DNA from: Psychrobacillus sp042945595
GTDB taxonomy: Bacteria; Bacillota; Bacilli; Bacillales_A; Planococcaceae
Assembly: GCF_042945595.1 (NCBI RefSeq)
Contig: NZ_CP168493.1
Span: forward strand, 3,162,001-3,226,000
Direction of reading: 5' to 3'
Length of the DNA stretch: 64,000 nucleotides
In this document: positions 33,356 to 42,738 of the stretch, piece after piece
Layout: every line of letters starts with the position of its first letter
Position numbering within the stretch: position 1 is the stretch's first letter
Program-made: the position numbers and the translations under genes
The notes under the pieces: generated by a model
Databases searched by the model: none
The model's input: the letters and a program-made list of their open reading frames with translations, nothing else
Told to the model about the DNA's origin: nothing

Positions 33356-34258
33356 ATGCATTATTTAAAACGAGAACAATCCGTTTATAGTTTCAATAAA
33401 GATCATAAGCCTGTTTTGCATATCCAATCTGGAGAGAATGTTCTATTTCAAACCTTCGATTGCTTTACAAACCAAATTCAGTCCGATGAACATCTTATTA
33501 CTACGATCGATTTTTCTAAAGTAAATCCAGCTACTGGTCCAGTTTATATTGAAGGTGCATCCCCTGGTCAAACATTAAAAGTAGAAATACATGATATAAA
33601 AGTCCGAAATTGGGGTGTTATAAGCACTCTACCCGAAATTGGAGTTCTCATTCATAGGGCAGAAACAAAAACAAAAATTGTGAAGGTAGAGAATGACATC
33701 AAAATTCATTTTAATGACGATATCTCATTTAATGCAAAACCAATGATAGGTGTAATTGGATGTGCTCCAGCGAGCGAAGAAGTTCCATGTGGATTACCTG
33801 GTGATCATGGAGGTAATATCGATAATCATGTTATCACAAAAGGTTCTAAAGTTTATTTACCTATAAATGTAGAAGGAGCTCTTTTTGGATTAGGAGACAT
33901 TCATGCTTCCATGGGTGATGGAGAAATTTGCGGTACTGGTGTAGAAATTGCCGGTGAAGTTGAAACTACTATTTCTACTCTTCCTAATACTAAGATAAAT
34001 AGGCCAATAGTTGAAACCAAAGATGATTGGTATACAATAGCTTCTCATACAGACACGAACAGAGCGATTCAAATTGCTTGTGAAGATATGCAAGATTTGT
34101 TAGTAGATAAGTGGAACTTAAGCCACACGGATGCTTACTTATTAATGTCAGTTGCAGGAGACGTACAAATGTGTCAATGCTGCAAGCCTTCTCCAGTTGA
34201 TGTAATTGCAAGGTTCAGAATGCCAAAGCTTGAAAATATGCCAAGACTGATTGACTAA
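33356..34258 (+). CDS. Acetamidase/formamidase family protein (copy 2)
   Basis: 300 aa, same family as the gene at 22479-23393. Shared landmarks are NPATGPVYIEGASPGQ, MIGVIGCAPASEEVPCGLPG, HGGNIDNHVI, GLGDIHASMGDGEICGTG and the final GDVQMCQCC. Copy 1 has GD(F)HA and this copy GD(I)HA, so both keep the metal site. ATG follows TTAGGAGG. It is divergent from the binding-protein gene. Two diverged copies of an amidase around one transporter suggest two related amide steps or substrates. Confidence 0.88.
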   Translation: MHYLKREQSVYSFNKDHKPVLHIQSGENVLFQTFDCFTNQIQSDEHLITTIDFSKVNPATGPVYIEGASPGQTLKVEIHDIKVRNWGVISTLPEIGVLIHRAETKTKIVKVENDIKIHFNDDISFNAKPMIGVIGCAPASEEVPCGLPGDHGGNIDNHVITKGSKVYLPINVEGALFGLGDIHASMGDGEICGTGVEIAGEVETTISTLPNTKINRPIVETKDDWYTIASHTDTNRAIQIACEDMQDLLVDKWNLSHTDAYLLMSVAGDVQMCQCCKPSPVDVIARFRMPKLENMPRLID

Positions 34259-34497
34259 TACTAACTAAGTTAAAGGGTAGGGTTTAATACAATAACTATT
34301 AATAATTCACATTAAACGTGTTAGTACATTGATTGATCATGTTTAACTTGTCATTTGTCACTTTCAGAAAACCAGTGGTCTCGTTAAGCCATTTATTGCA
34401 ATTTTTTTTGAATTTGGTATACCGCGATGACGAATATGATTTGAATTTCCCAGTTTCCAACAATAGTTTGTGCCCATTAAAATTGTGATTCAAGATT
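34259..34497. other. Gene-free stretch
   Basis: About 240 bp of AT-rich sequence after the amidase gene. A minus-strand frame through it has no ribosome site. I see no RNA gene or repeat. Confidence 0.5.
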
Positions 34498-34537
34498 AAA
34501 AAGATGACTTCCATTTTAAATCTGGAAGTCATCTTTT
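34498..34537 (+). terminator. Intrinsic terminator
   Basis: AAAAGATGACTTCCA pairs with TGGAAGTCATCTTTT around a short loop. It serves plus-strand transcription from the amidase gene, about 240 bp behind its stop. Confidence 0.7.
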
Positions 34538-34702
34538 ATTGTTATCCTATTAACCCTGGTTACCGTTTTTATAATCTTCAATCCATAGTAGATTTGCGCC
34601 TGAATACTTTTTTCCAATGCTAGAGAAAATCGAACTATCATTGATCAACTTAATAGATAAAAAAGAGTTAACTTTATATTCTTTAACCTATTTCATCTGC
34701 AT

Positions 34703-34728
34703 TAATAACCAACCTATTTTGACGATAA
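34703..34728 (+). promoter_or_regulatory. Possible sigma-D promoter of hemAT
   Basis: TAAT, a 14-base gap and GACGATAA resemble the motility promoter consensus TAAA-N15-GCCGATAT. HemAT is a chemotaxis receptor, so sigma-D control would make sense. Two mismatches leave this uncertain. Confidence 0.35.
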
Positions 34729-34880
34729 TAGACTAGAGTGCAGTGGAAAATTCATTCATTAGAAATTCAAAACGGAGAAATGGAAACAGAAGAACAGTTA
34801 AAATGTCTGCGATGGATTTCAAAAATATCTATTTAGAAAACTTTAACCTCTTAGTTTCTACCAAAAGGAGAATATATAAA

Positions 34881-36176
34881 GTGACTCTTTTCAAAAAAAA
34901 GCAAAATTTCAACAACAGTATTGATTTTACGAAAGATATACCAGTTATATTAGACATTCCAGATCAATCTGAAATAAAAAAGCAAATTTCGATGATTCAT
35001 CTCACGAAAAATGATCTTGCAATACTTCACCATTTACAACCATTTGTTCAACAAATATTAGATGTTACAGTAACTTCTTTCTATAAATCTTTAGAGTCTG
35101 AATCGAAACTAATGGATATAATTACGACCCATAGTAGTGTTGAACGTCTGAAAAAAACACTATATAGTCATCTTTTAGAAATGTTTAGTGGTGTAATCGA
35201 CTCTAATTATCTGAACCAAAGAAAGATAATTGCTCATGTTCACGTAAAAATTGGGTTGGAGCCTAAGTGGTATATGGCTGCTTTTGAAACTTTAAACTAC
35301 GAATTCTTAAAGTATATCATGACACTAACTATTTCAGATTCAGCAAAACGTGATGCACTTGCTGCGATTAGTAAGATTTTAAATCTTGAGCAGCAATTAG
35401 TTTTGGAGGCTTACGAAGCTGAGAACATGCGTATGCGAATAGAAGAACAATTGCAGAAGGATAAAGTAAAAATCGAGGTACATGATACTGCCGAGAATCT
35501 AGCAGCTGTTAGTGAAGAAACAAGTGCATCGATTAATAAATTATCATACCAAGCAACAAATATAAAAGAATCTACTAACCAAAATCTATCTTTCGTACAA
35601 GATACGGAGGAGAAATCACAAGCCGGTCAAATCCTTCTAACTAGACAATTGGAACAAATGCAATTAATTACTGAAAGTATTAATGCTTTACAGAAAAAAA
35701 TGGTACAACTCCAAGACTCTTCTAATAGAATTCGAAATATTGTCGGTTTAGTTACATCTATAGCAAATCAAACAAACCTACTTGCTCTAAATGCTGCCAT
35801 CGAAGCAGCCCGTGCAGGTGAACATGGTGTAGGATTTGCAGTAGTAGCTTCTGAAGTAAGAAAACTCTCTGAAGACACAAAAAAAGCAATCGAAAGCGTA
35901 GAATCATTAATCCAAGAAACAGACGATGGTATTAGCGATATAACCCAATCAGTTTCTGAAATGAACCATCTAATTGCTGATGGTGCGGATAAATACGAAC
36001 AAATGTCTGAATCCTATCAAAACATTGTTCAAGCAATGTCAGGAATAAAAATTCAAAGTGAACAATCCAACACAGAAATTGCAACTATTTCTGAAATTTT
36101 AAATGAATTAAACCAGGCAGTTGAAACTATTGCTATCTCGTCTGATGGGTTAATAAATACAATAAACGATTTATAA
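34881..36176 (+). CDS. hemAT: Globin-coupled aerotaxis receptor HemAT
   Basis: Soluble heme-based oxygen sensor feeding the chemotaxis kinase; about 431 aa. The N-terminal sensor globin (residues about 25-195) contains HLQPFVQQILDVTVTSFYKS, HSSVERLKKTLYSHLLEMF and the proximal heme His121 in IAHVHVKIGLEPKWYM. The C-terminal methyl-accepting domain has the hairpin-tip motif QTNLLALNAAIEAARAGEHG and VVASEVRKLSEDTKKA. GTG at 34881 follows AAAGGAG and gives MTLFKKKQ, matching the length of Bacillus HemAT. The frame runs back to 34743, but that part lacks family similarity. A terminator follows at 36225. Confidence 0.92.
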   Translation: MTLFKKKQNFNNSIDFTKDIPVILDIPDQSEIKKQISMIHLTKNDLAILHHLQPFVQQILDVTVTSFYKSLESESKLMDIITTHSSVERLKKTLYSHLLEMFSGVIDSNYLNQRKIIAHVHVKIGLEPKWYMAAFETLNYEFLKYIMTLTISDSAKRDALAAISKILNLEQQLVLEAYEAENMRMRIEEQLQKDKVKIEVHDTAENLAAVSEETSASINKLSYQATNIKESTNQNLSFVQDTEEKSQAGQILLTRQLEQMQLITESINALQKKMVQLQDSSNRIRNIVGLVTSIANQTNLLALNAAIEAARAGEHGVGFAVVASEVRKLSEDTKKAIESVESLIQETDDGISDITQSVSEMNHLIADGADKYEQMSESYQNIVQAMSGIKIQSEQSNTEIATISEILNELNQAVETIAISSDGLINTINDL

Positions 36177-36224
36177 GAAGCACAGATGATTTTACTATTT
36201 CCCGAGTGATATGGACTTATCTCC

Positions 36225-36271
36225 AAATAAAAGGATGACACCAGTTTAGAAGCTGGTATCATCCTTTATTT
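36225..36271. terminator. Bidirectional terminator between hemAT and gatB
   Basis: AAATAAAAGGATGA and TCATCCTTTATTT with inner ACCAG / CTGGT form a long stem with A/T runs on both sides, between convergent genes. Confidence 0.8.
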
Positions 36272-36272
36272 T

Positions 36273-37700
36273 TTATCGTTTTACAATTTCTTCTTGTAAA
36301 ATTTTGTTTACAAGAGGTGGGTTGGCTTGTCCTTTTGTTGCTTTCATAATTTGACCGACTAGGAAACCGATCGCGCGGTCTTTCCCGTTTTTAAAGTCTT
36401 CGATCGATTGTGGGTTAGCATCCAATGTTGTCGTTACGATTTCACGAAGTGCTCCTTCATCTGAAATTTGCACTAAGCCTTGCGCTTTTACAACTTCTTC
36501 TGCTGCTCCACCATTATCAGCTAGTTCTTTGAATACTTTTTTTGCTATTTTAGATGAAATAGTACCATCCGAAATTAACTTAATCATTCCCGCAAGATTT
36601 GATGGAGTAAGTTTAATATCCTTCAATTCTTTTTGGTCTACATTTAAGTACGCAGAAACTTCACCCATTAACCAGTTAGCAGAAAGTTTTACATCTGCTC
36701 CATCAGCTATTGTTGCCTCAAAGAAGTTAGCCATTTCTTTTGATAAAGTTAATACATGTGCATCATATGGAGATAAACCAATTTCTTCGATATAACGTTG
36801 TTTACGTGCATCTGGTAGCTCTGGAATTTCTGCACGTACTCGCTCTAACCATGCATCATCAATTACAAGATCTACTAAATCTGGTTCTGGGAAATAACGA
36901 TAATCATCTGTACCTTCTTTAACACGCATAAGAATTGTTTTACCTGTTTTCTCATCGTATCGACGAGTTTCTTGTTCAATTATTCCACCAGAAGAAAGTA
37001 CTTCCGCTTGACGAATTTCTTCGTGTTCTAAGCCTCTGCGTACATAGTTGAATGAGTTTAAGTTTTTCAACTCTGTTTTTGTACCAAATTCTTCTTGGCC
37101 ATATGGACGGATAGAAATGTTAGCATCACAACGTAGGGACCCTTCTTCCATTTTACAGTCTGAAACGTCTGTATATTGGATTATGGATTTTACTTTTTCT
37201 AAGTAAGCATATGCTTCCTCAGGCGTACGAATATCAGGTTCTGATACGATTTCTACTAATGGAGTACCTTGACGGTTAAAGTCGACTAAAGAGTATCCAT
37301 CCGCATGTGATAATTTACCAGCATCTTCTTCCATATGAAGACGAGTAATACCTATACGTTTTTTCTCTCCGTTAACTTCAATCTCCACCCAACCATTTTT
37401 GCCAATTGGTTTATCAAATTGAGAAATTTGATATGCTTTCGGGTTATCTGGATAGAAATAGTTTTTACGGTCAAATTTTGTATTTTGTTCGATTTCCATA
37501 TTTAATGCAAGTGCTGCACGCATGGCAAAATCGACTACGTTTTTATTTAACACGGGTAGCACGCCAGGATATCCAAGATCGATTACTGTCGTATTTGTAT
37601 TTGGCTCAGCTCCAAAGTGATTCGGTGCTGCTGAGAAGATTTTAGAGTTTGTTTTTAACTCTACGTGTACTTCTAACCCAATGACTGTTTCAAAGTTCAT
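36273..37700 (-). CDS. gatB: Aspartyl/glutamyl-tRNA amidotransferase subunit B
   Basis: 475 aa. Converts misacylated Glu-tRNA(Gln) (and Asp-tRNA(Asn)) to the amide together with GatA and GatC; this subunit binds the tRNA and holds the kinase-like site. Visible motifs: NFETVIGLEVHVEL at the start, FYPDNPKAYQISQFDKPI, GITRLHMEEDAGKL, VEIVSEPDI and the C-terminal YqeY-like domain ending GQANPPLVNKIL. ATG at 37700 lies behind GGGAGGG; the open frame extends further to 37763 but overlaps gatA. It is the last gene of gatCAB. Confidence 0.95.
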   Translation of the reverse strand: MNFETVIGLEVHVELKTNSKIFSAAPNHFGAEPNTNTTVIDLGYPGVLPVLNKNVVDFAMRAALALNMEIEQNTKFDRKNYFYPDNPKAYQISQFDKPIGKNGWVEIEVNGEKKRIGITRLHMEEDAGKLSHADGYSLVDFNRQGTPLVEIVSEPDIRTPEEAYAYLEKVKSIIQYTDVSDCKMEEGSLRCDANISIRPYGQEEFGTKTELKNLNSFNYVRRGLEHEEIRQAEVLSSGGIIEQETRRYDEKTGKTILMRVKEGTDDYRYFPEPDLVDLVIDDAWLERVRAEIPELPDARKQRYIEEIGLSPYDAHVLTLSKEMANFFEATIADGADVKLSANWLMGEVSAYLNVDQKELKDIKLTPSNLAGMIKLISDGTISSKIAKKVFKELADNGGAAEEVVKAQGLVQISDEGALREIVTTTLDANPQSIEDFKNGKDRAIGFLVGQIMKATKGQANPPLVNKILQEEIVKR

Positions 37701-37701
37701 G

Positions 37702-39165
37702 TTATTTTCCCTCCCAAATTTGAGGAGTTTGTTTATGGAAATCTGTCGCTTGCTCATAAGCATGTGCTACACGATAAATGGTTGACTCATCAAAGTAATT
37801 TCCGATAATTTGTAAACCAAGTGGTAGGTCATTTTCAAATCCACAAGGAATCGAAATGGCTGGTACTCCTGCAAGGTTAATAGGAATAGTTAAAATATCA
37901 TTTGCATACATCGTTAATGGATCTTCCACATTCTCACCAATTTTAAATGCTGGTGTTGGTGCAGTAGGCCCGACAATTACATCGTAGTCTGCTAATACTT
38001 TATCGTAATCTTCTTTGATAAGTGTACGCACTTGTTGTGCTTTTTTATAGTAAGCATCATATGTCCCTGCACTTAAAGAGTAAGTACCAAGCATAATACG
38101 ACGTTTTACTTCATCACCAAATCCTTGAGAACGCGTTTCCTTATATAGATCCATTAAGTTTTGAACATTTTCTGCACGGAAACCATAACGAATACCATCG
38201 AAACGAGATAGGTTAGATGAAGCTTCGGAAGAAGAAAGAATATAGTATGTTGCTAAAGCATATTTAGAATGTGGTAATGAAACTTCTTCCCAAGTTGCTC
38301 CAAGTGATTCTAAAACTTTCAATGCATCTAGCACTGATTGACGGACAGCTTCGCTTACACCTTCACCTAGATATTCTTTTGGAACAGCAATTCGAAGCCC
38401 TTTTATATCACCTGTTAAGTCTGCAGCAAAATTGGGTACTTCTACGTCTGCTGAAGTAGAGTCATGAGGATCAACTCCAGCAATTGCTTCAAGTAATAGT
38501 GCATTGTCTGTTACATTGCGAGTGATCGGTCCAATTTGATCAAGTGAAGATGCGAATGCAACTAAACCAAAACGAGAAACACGACCATAAGTAGGTTTCA
38601 TCCCAACAACTCCACAGTAAGAAGCTGGTTGACGGATAGATCCACCTGTATCAGAACCTAATGAGAATGGAACTTCTCCTGCGGCTACTGCAGCTGCTGA
38701 TGCACCAGAAGAACCACCGGGTACACGGTCTAATGCCCATGGATTTTTTGTTGTTTTATACGCCGAGTTTTCATTTGAAGAACCCATCGCAAACTCATCC
38801 ATGTTTAATTTGCCGATTGTAACCATTCCTGCCGCGCGCAATTTTTTTACTACAGTTGCATCATAAATTGGGTTGAATCCTTCTAAAATCTTACTAGCAC
38901 AAGTTGTTTCTAAACCTTCTGTCACAATATTATCTTTTACTCCGATAGGTAAACCAAATAATGGTCCACGCTCTTCGAAAGGAACTTGATCTAACTCTGC
39001 AGCAGTAAGTGTTGCTTTATCTTTATTTAATGCTAAGAAAGCTTCTACGTCACCGTCTAACTTTTCTACACGTTCATAAGCTTCTTTTGTCAAGTCAGCA
39101 ATAGTAATTTCCTTGTTATGTAAAAGAGCTTGTAGTTCTTTTGCCGAACGTTCAAATAACGTCAT
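37702..39165 (-). CDS. gatA: Aspartyl/glutamyl-tRNA amidotransferase subunit A
   Basis: 487 aa, the amidase that releases ammonia from glutamine. The amidase signature is GGSSGASAAAVAAG. The Ser-cisSer-Lys triad is represented by Lys in GVKDNIVTEG and the serines in PGGSSGASA and DTGGSIRQPASYCG. SD GGAGGGAATATA precedes the ATG. It lies between gatC and gatB; the gatB start is one base beyond its stop. Confidence 0.95.
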   Translation of the reverse strand: MTLFERSAKELQALLHNKEITIADLTKEAYERVEKLDGDVEAFLALNKDKATLTAAELDQVPFEERGPLFGLPIGVKDNIVTEGLETTCASKILEGFNPIYDATVVKKLRAAGMVTIGKLNMDEFAMGSSNENSAYKTTKNPWALDRVPGGSSGASAAAVAAGEVPFSLGSDTGGSIRQPASYCGVVGMKPTYGRVSRFGLVAFASSLDQIGPITRNVTDNALLLEAIAGVDPHDSTSADVEVPNFAADLTGDIKGLRIAVPKEYLGEGVSEAVRQSVLDALKVLESLGATWEEVSLPHSKYALATYYILSSSEASSNLSRFDGIRYGFRAENVQNLMDLYKETRSQGFGDEVKRRIMLGTYSLSAGTYDAYYKKAQQVRTLIKEDYDKVLADYDVIVGPTAPTPAFKIGENVEDPLTMYANDILTIPINLAGVPAISIPCGFENDLPLGLQIIGNYFDESTIYRVAHAYEQATDFHKQTPQIWEGK

Positions 39166-39185
39166 TATATTCCCTCCTACAACTA

Positions 39186-39476
39186 TTAATCCATAATAGA
39201 TGGTACTTTTACTTGTCCTGCTTCTTGTTCTTTTACATTCAACATCATCGTTTCACGATCTAGTCCTTTAATCGCTTTATCCTCACGGAAAACATTCACT
39301 AAAGGTAAGACATGCGTTGTTGGTACTACATTTGTAGTATCCAATTCTTTTAATTGCTCTGCAAAGTCTGTAATTGCTGCAAGCTGATGAGCAAACTTTT
39401 CAGCTTCTTCTTCTGTAATTGCAAGTCGTGCTAAATGTGCTACGTGCTTTACTTCTTCTTTTGAAATCTTCGCCAA
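39186..39476 (-). CDS. gatC: Aspartyl/glutamyl-tRNA amidotransferase subunit C
   Basis: 96 aa, the small clamp subunit that wraps around GatA and stabilises the complex. VKHVAHLARLAITEEEAEKFAHQL is the conserved N-terminal helix pair, and PLVNVFREDKAI is the usual central loop. TTG at 39476 follows GGAGGTGTGAAAA. First gene of gatCAB, with a probable promoter in the 84 bp before it. Confidence 0.93.
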   Translation of the reverse strand: MAKISKEEVKHVAHLARLAITEEEAEKFAHQLAAITDFAEQLKELDTTNVVPTTHVLPLVNVFREDKAIKGLDRETMMLNVKEQEAGQVKVPSIMD

Positions 39477-39560
39477 TTTTCACACCTCCGAATTCAATAA
39501 CCATAAGCAATATCATATCATTTTTCACTCTAGTTGAACAGAGTGGCTCTTTTAGTATGC

Positions 39561-40700
39561 TCATTGGGAATATATATGCACATACGGCTCTTCGTCGCCT
39601 GGTTTTTTGATCAATAATGCCTCTGCTCCGTTCATCGACTTCACATTGACTTCCACATTCATCGATGTATCAAAATGATCTTTTAGTAATCCGGCAAGTT
39701 GCTGCGTAAAACCAATTATTTCTGCTGTTCCATAAAATTGAATAGGAATTGTTATAGTCAATTTTTGCAACTGTTTGTCTTTAAAATATCCTGTTCCAAT
39801 AACACTTGTGTAATTGGAAAAGTATGTCTCCACATCTTGTTTAAAATTGCGGAAAATAGTATCTAGATCTCGATATTTTTTTTCTGATTCAGCTGTAGGA
39901 AATAGAAGGTATTCTTCATCAATAGCTTTCCAATCAGAAACATTTTTTCCGCTAGCAGCGACGCTATACGTGAAATACGTTCCAGGAACTACTGCATTTC
40001 TACTATTTTGTTTGAATAAGCCAACAACAATCGGAACATTTGCAAGAGCTTCATTTTTTTGACGCATACGAGTAACTACTTCTTCCGCAATTCGCTTACC
40101 ATTTTCTTCAATTTCTTTTTGGGATAACGCTTCCTCATATGTTGCTCCGTATGCCTCTTTTTGATAATAGTAAATAGAATTCAAAGCAAGCCCCAGTGAA
40201 ATACCAGCAAGCGTTACAGTATTGCCTTCTTTTTTCAAATAGTCTTGTTCCACAATATGCGTAATATAAACAGGCGCTTTTTTTGCTTTTTCCTCACCTG
40301 TTAGTCCTTCATCACTTGGATTTAAACCATCGCTCGTCTGGCTGCTTCTTGCTAACCAAGAAATAGTTGTTTTTCTATCTAAGTATTGACCTTCTTGAAA
40401 TAAATACTTGTCCGGTGAAAATTCCTTTTGAGAAATTCGAAGTAGACCTGATTCCACTTCTTTCATATCGTACTTAGTTGCAAGATTCGATACGACTAAT
40501 CCTCTACTTGCACTTGCCTCATATGGTAATAGCGTCCGGTAGTAAGTATCATCTAATTGTAAACTTGGTATGATCACTTTTTTCGTTGTTTTTTGCTCTG
40601 TGTCTTGAATGACTTCTGTGTCTTTTTTTATAGAAGGAGTACATCCAGAGACAATAAGCAATAAAATCATTGTTGAGATTCCTATTATTTTTTTTGCCAT
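39561..40700 (-). CDS. camS: CamS family sex-pheromone-type lipoprotein (YerH)
   Basis: 379 aa secreted lipoprotein. The signal peptide MAKKIIGISTMILLLIVSGC ends in a lipobox, with Cys near residue 20. In enterococci and staphylococci the cleaved CamS signal peptide yields a pheromone; in Bacillus the function is unknown. ATG at 40700 lies 7 bases after GAGGAG; the frame also allows TTG at 40706. It stands directly behind ligA, as in B. subtilis. Confidence 0.88.
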   Translation of the reverse strand: MAKKIIGISTMILLLIVSGCTPSIKKDTEVIQDTEQKTTKKVIIPSLQLDDTYYRTLLPYEASASRGLVVSNLATKYDMKEVESGLLRISQKEFSPDKYLFQEGQYLDRKTTISWLARSSQTSDGLNPSDEGLTGEEKAKKAPVYITHIVEQDYLKKEGNTVTLAGISLGLALNSIYYYQKEAYGATYEEALSQKEIEENGKRIAEEVVTRMRQKNEALANVPIVVGLFKQNSRNAVVPGTYFTYSVAASGKNVSDWKAIDEEYLLFPTAESEKKYRDLDTIFRNFKQDVETYFSNYTSVIGTGYFKDKQLQKLTITIPIQFYGTAEIIGFTQQLAGLLKDHFDTSMNVEVNVKSMNGAEALLIKKPGDEEPYVHIYSQ

Positions 40701-40712
40701 GTTCAAACTCCT

Positions 40713-42716
40713 CTATTCCTCTAGTTCATCTAATAGTTTTTGTTCATTCCAGATTTCGATACCTAAGCTTGTAGCTTTTTCAAGCTTTGAGCCAGCATCC
40801 TCTCCTGCGATGACTATATCCGTTTTTTTGCTTACACTACCTGCGACATTTCCACCAAGTGCTTCAATTCTTTCCTTTGCTTCTTGTCGTGTTAATTGAA
40901 CGAGCTTTCCTGTAAGAACAACCGTTTTCTGTGCAAATGGACTATTCTCCATGGTGGTAGCATCTACAATTTTACCTGTATATCGCAATGTAAGTCCTGC
41001 TTCTTTTAATCTTCCAATTAGCTGTTGCACTTCATCAATTTCAAAATATGCCACAAGTGAATTTGCCATTTTATCCCCAATTTCAAAAACAGCAGTAAGT
41101 TCTTCTCCCGTTGCTTGCATTAATGCATCGAAACTATGAAATGTTTCCGATAAAATTTTGGCAGCTTTTTCTCCAATATGACGTATACCAAGTCCGAATA
41201 ATACACGTTCCATCGAATTTGCTTTAGATGCTTCTATTGCAACTACTAGGTTTGTTGCAGACTTCAATCCCATTCGCTCTAGATTCACTAAATCTTCTAC
41301 TGTTAATTTGTAAAGATCTGATACATCTACAATAAGTTGCTCTCTAAATAACTGCTCCACAACTTTTTCCCCAAGACCTTCAATATTCATCGCATTTCTT
41401 GATGCAAAGTGGTAAATACCTTCTTGAATTTGTGCTGGACACTGAGGATTCACACAACGTAAGGCAACCTCTTCTTCGATCCTTACTAATTCGCTATCGC
41501 ATACAGGACAATTTGTTGGCATTTCATAAGGGATTTCAGAACCATCTCGTTCTTCTAAAATGACTGCAACTACCTCTGGAATAATATCGCCGGCCTTGCG
41601 TATAATCACTCGGTCACCGATTCGAATATCCTTTGCACGGATTACATCTTCATTGTGCAATGTTGCACGTTGGACTGTAGATCCTGCCACTTGCGCTGGT
41701 TCTAGTATTGCTGTCGGTGTGACAACCCCTGTTCGTCCAACCGTTAAGTCGATATCAATAATAGTAGTTACGACTTCTTCGGCAGGGAATTTAAAAGCAA
41801 TTGCAAAGCGGGGACTTTTTGCTGTGAACCCCAACTCCTCTTGCTGTGCATAATCATCCACTTTGATAACGATACCATCTATTTCATATGGAATATCATT
41901 TCGCATAGCTGTCCATTCTTGAATAAATCCAAGTACCTCTTCTATCGAAGAACACTTTCTAGTCTCTTTATTGGTCGGTAAACCTTGTTCTTTCATAAAG
42001 GTAAGAGCATCGGAATGCTGATCAATATTTTGTACTTCCCCGTCGCTACCCATTCCATATGCAAAAAAAGAAAGTTTACGACTTGCTGCCATTTTAGGAT
42101 CCAATTGACGAAGAGATCCTGCTGCAGCATTACGAGGATTAGCTAATAATTCTTCTCCCCGTTCAGCTCTTTCTTCGTTTAGTTTTCTAAACGAAGATTT
42201 TGGCATATAAGCTTCTCCTCTTGCTTCAATTGTTACTTTGTCTTTTAATCTTAGAGGTATGGATCGGATTGTTTTTATATTACTCGTAATGTCTTCTCCT
42301 GTTGTCCCATCCCCACGAGTAGCACCTCGAGAAAGAACGCCATCTTCATACAGAAGCGAAATTGCTAATCCGTCGATCTTCAGCTCGCATACATAGGTCG
42401 GTGATTCATCCATCATGCCACGAATTCGGTTGTCAAAATCACGTATATCTTCTTCATTAAATGCGTTAGATAGGCTCAACATCGGATTCCTATGCGTTAC
42501 TTTTTGAAACCCATCTATAACAGTAGCGCCAACTCGTTGTGTAGGCGAATCTGGTAATATTAAATTTGGATTTTGTTCTTCTAATACAATTAATTCGTTT
42601 AAATACTGATCATAAATAGCATCAGGAACAATCGGTTCATCCAACACATAATACGCATATCCATAGTCATACAAAAGCTTATGTAGCTCTTGTACTCGTT
42701 GTTCTAATTTTTCCAT
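40713..42716 (-). CDS. ligA: NAD-dependent DNA ligase
   Basis: 667 aa, essential replication and repair ligase using NAD. Adenylation Lys is in CELKIDGLAIS (near residue 115). The NAD-binding YxxDxPxVPD region is YAYYVLDEPIVPDAIYD. The four zinc cysteines are in CPVCDSELVRIEE and RCVNPQCPAQ. Helix-hairpin-helix motifs and a C-terminal BRCT domain (SPFAQKTVVLTGKLVQLTR) follow. SD GGTGGAGG precedes the ATG. It is cotranscribed with pcrA, 22 bp upstream. Confidence 0.96.
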   Translation of the reverse strand: MEKLEQRVQELHKLLYDYGYAYYVLDEPIVPDAIYDQYLNELIVLEEQNPNLILPDSPTQRVGATVIDGFQKVTHRNPMLSLSNAFNEEDIRDFDNRIRGMMDESPTYVCELKIDGLAISLLYEDGVLSRGATRGDGTTGEDITSNIKTIRSIPLRLKDKVTIEARGEAYMPKSSFRKLNEERAERGEELLANPRNAAAGSLRQLDPKMAASRKLSFFAYGMGSDGEVQNIDQHSDALTFMKEQGLPTNKETRKCSSIEEVLGFIQEWTAMRNDIPYEIDGIVIKVDDYAQQEELGFTAKSPRFAIAFKFPAEEVVTTIIDIDLTVGRTGVVTPTAILEPAQVAGSTVQRATLHNEDVIRAKDIRIGDRVIIRKAGDIIPEVVAVILEERDGSEIPYEMPTNCPVCDSELVRIEEEVALRCVNPQCPAQIQEGIYHFASRNAMNIEGLGEKVVEQLFREQLIVDVSDLYKLTVEDLVNLERMGLKSATNLVVAIEASKANSMERVLFGLGIRHIGEKAAKILSETFHSFDALMQATGEELTAVFEIGDKMANSLVAYFEIDEVQQLIGRLKEAGLTLRYTGKIVDATTMENSPFAQKTVVLTGKLVQLTRQEAKERIEALGGNVAGSVSKKTDIVIAGEDAGSKLEKATSLGIEIWNEQKLLDELEE

Positions 42717-42738
42717 CGGTTTTCCTCCACCAAGTGAA

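Noticed and set aside
34299..34532. Minus-strand 77-codon frame
   Set aside because: No ribosome site; it runs through a terminator hairpin.
34743..34880. N-terminal extension of hemAT to an upstream start
   Set aside because: The extension has no family similarity, and GTG 34881 has the ribosome site and gives the family's normal N-terminus.
37701..37763. N-terminal extension of gatB into gatA
   Set aside because: ATG 37700 has a strong ribosome site and the start NFETVIGLEVHVEL; the extension overlaps gatA.
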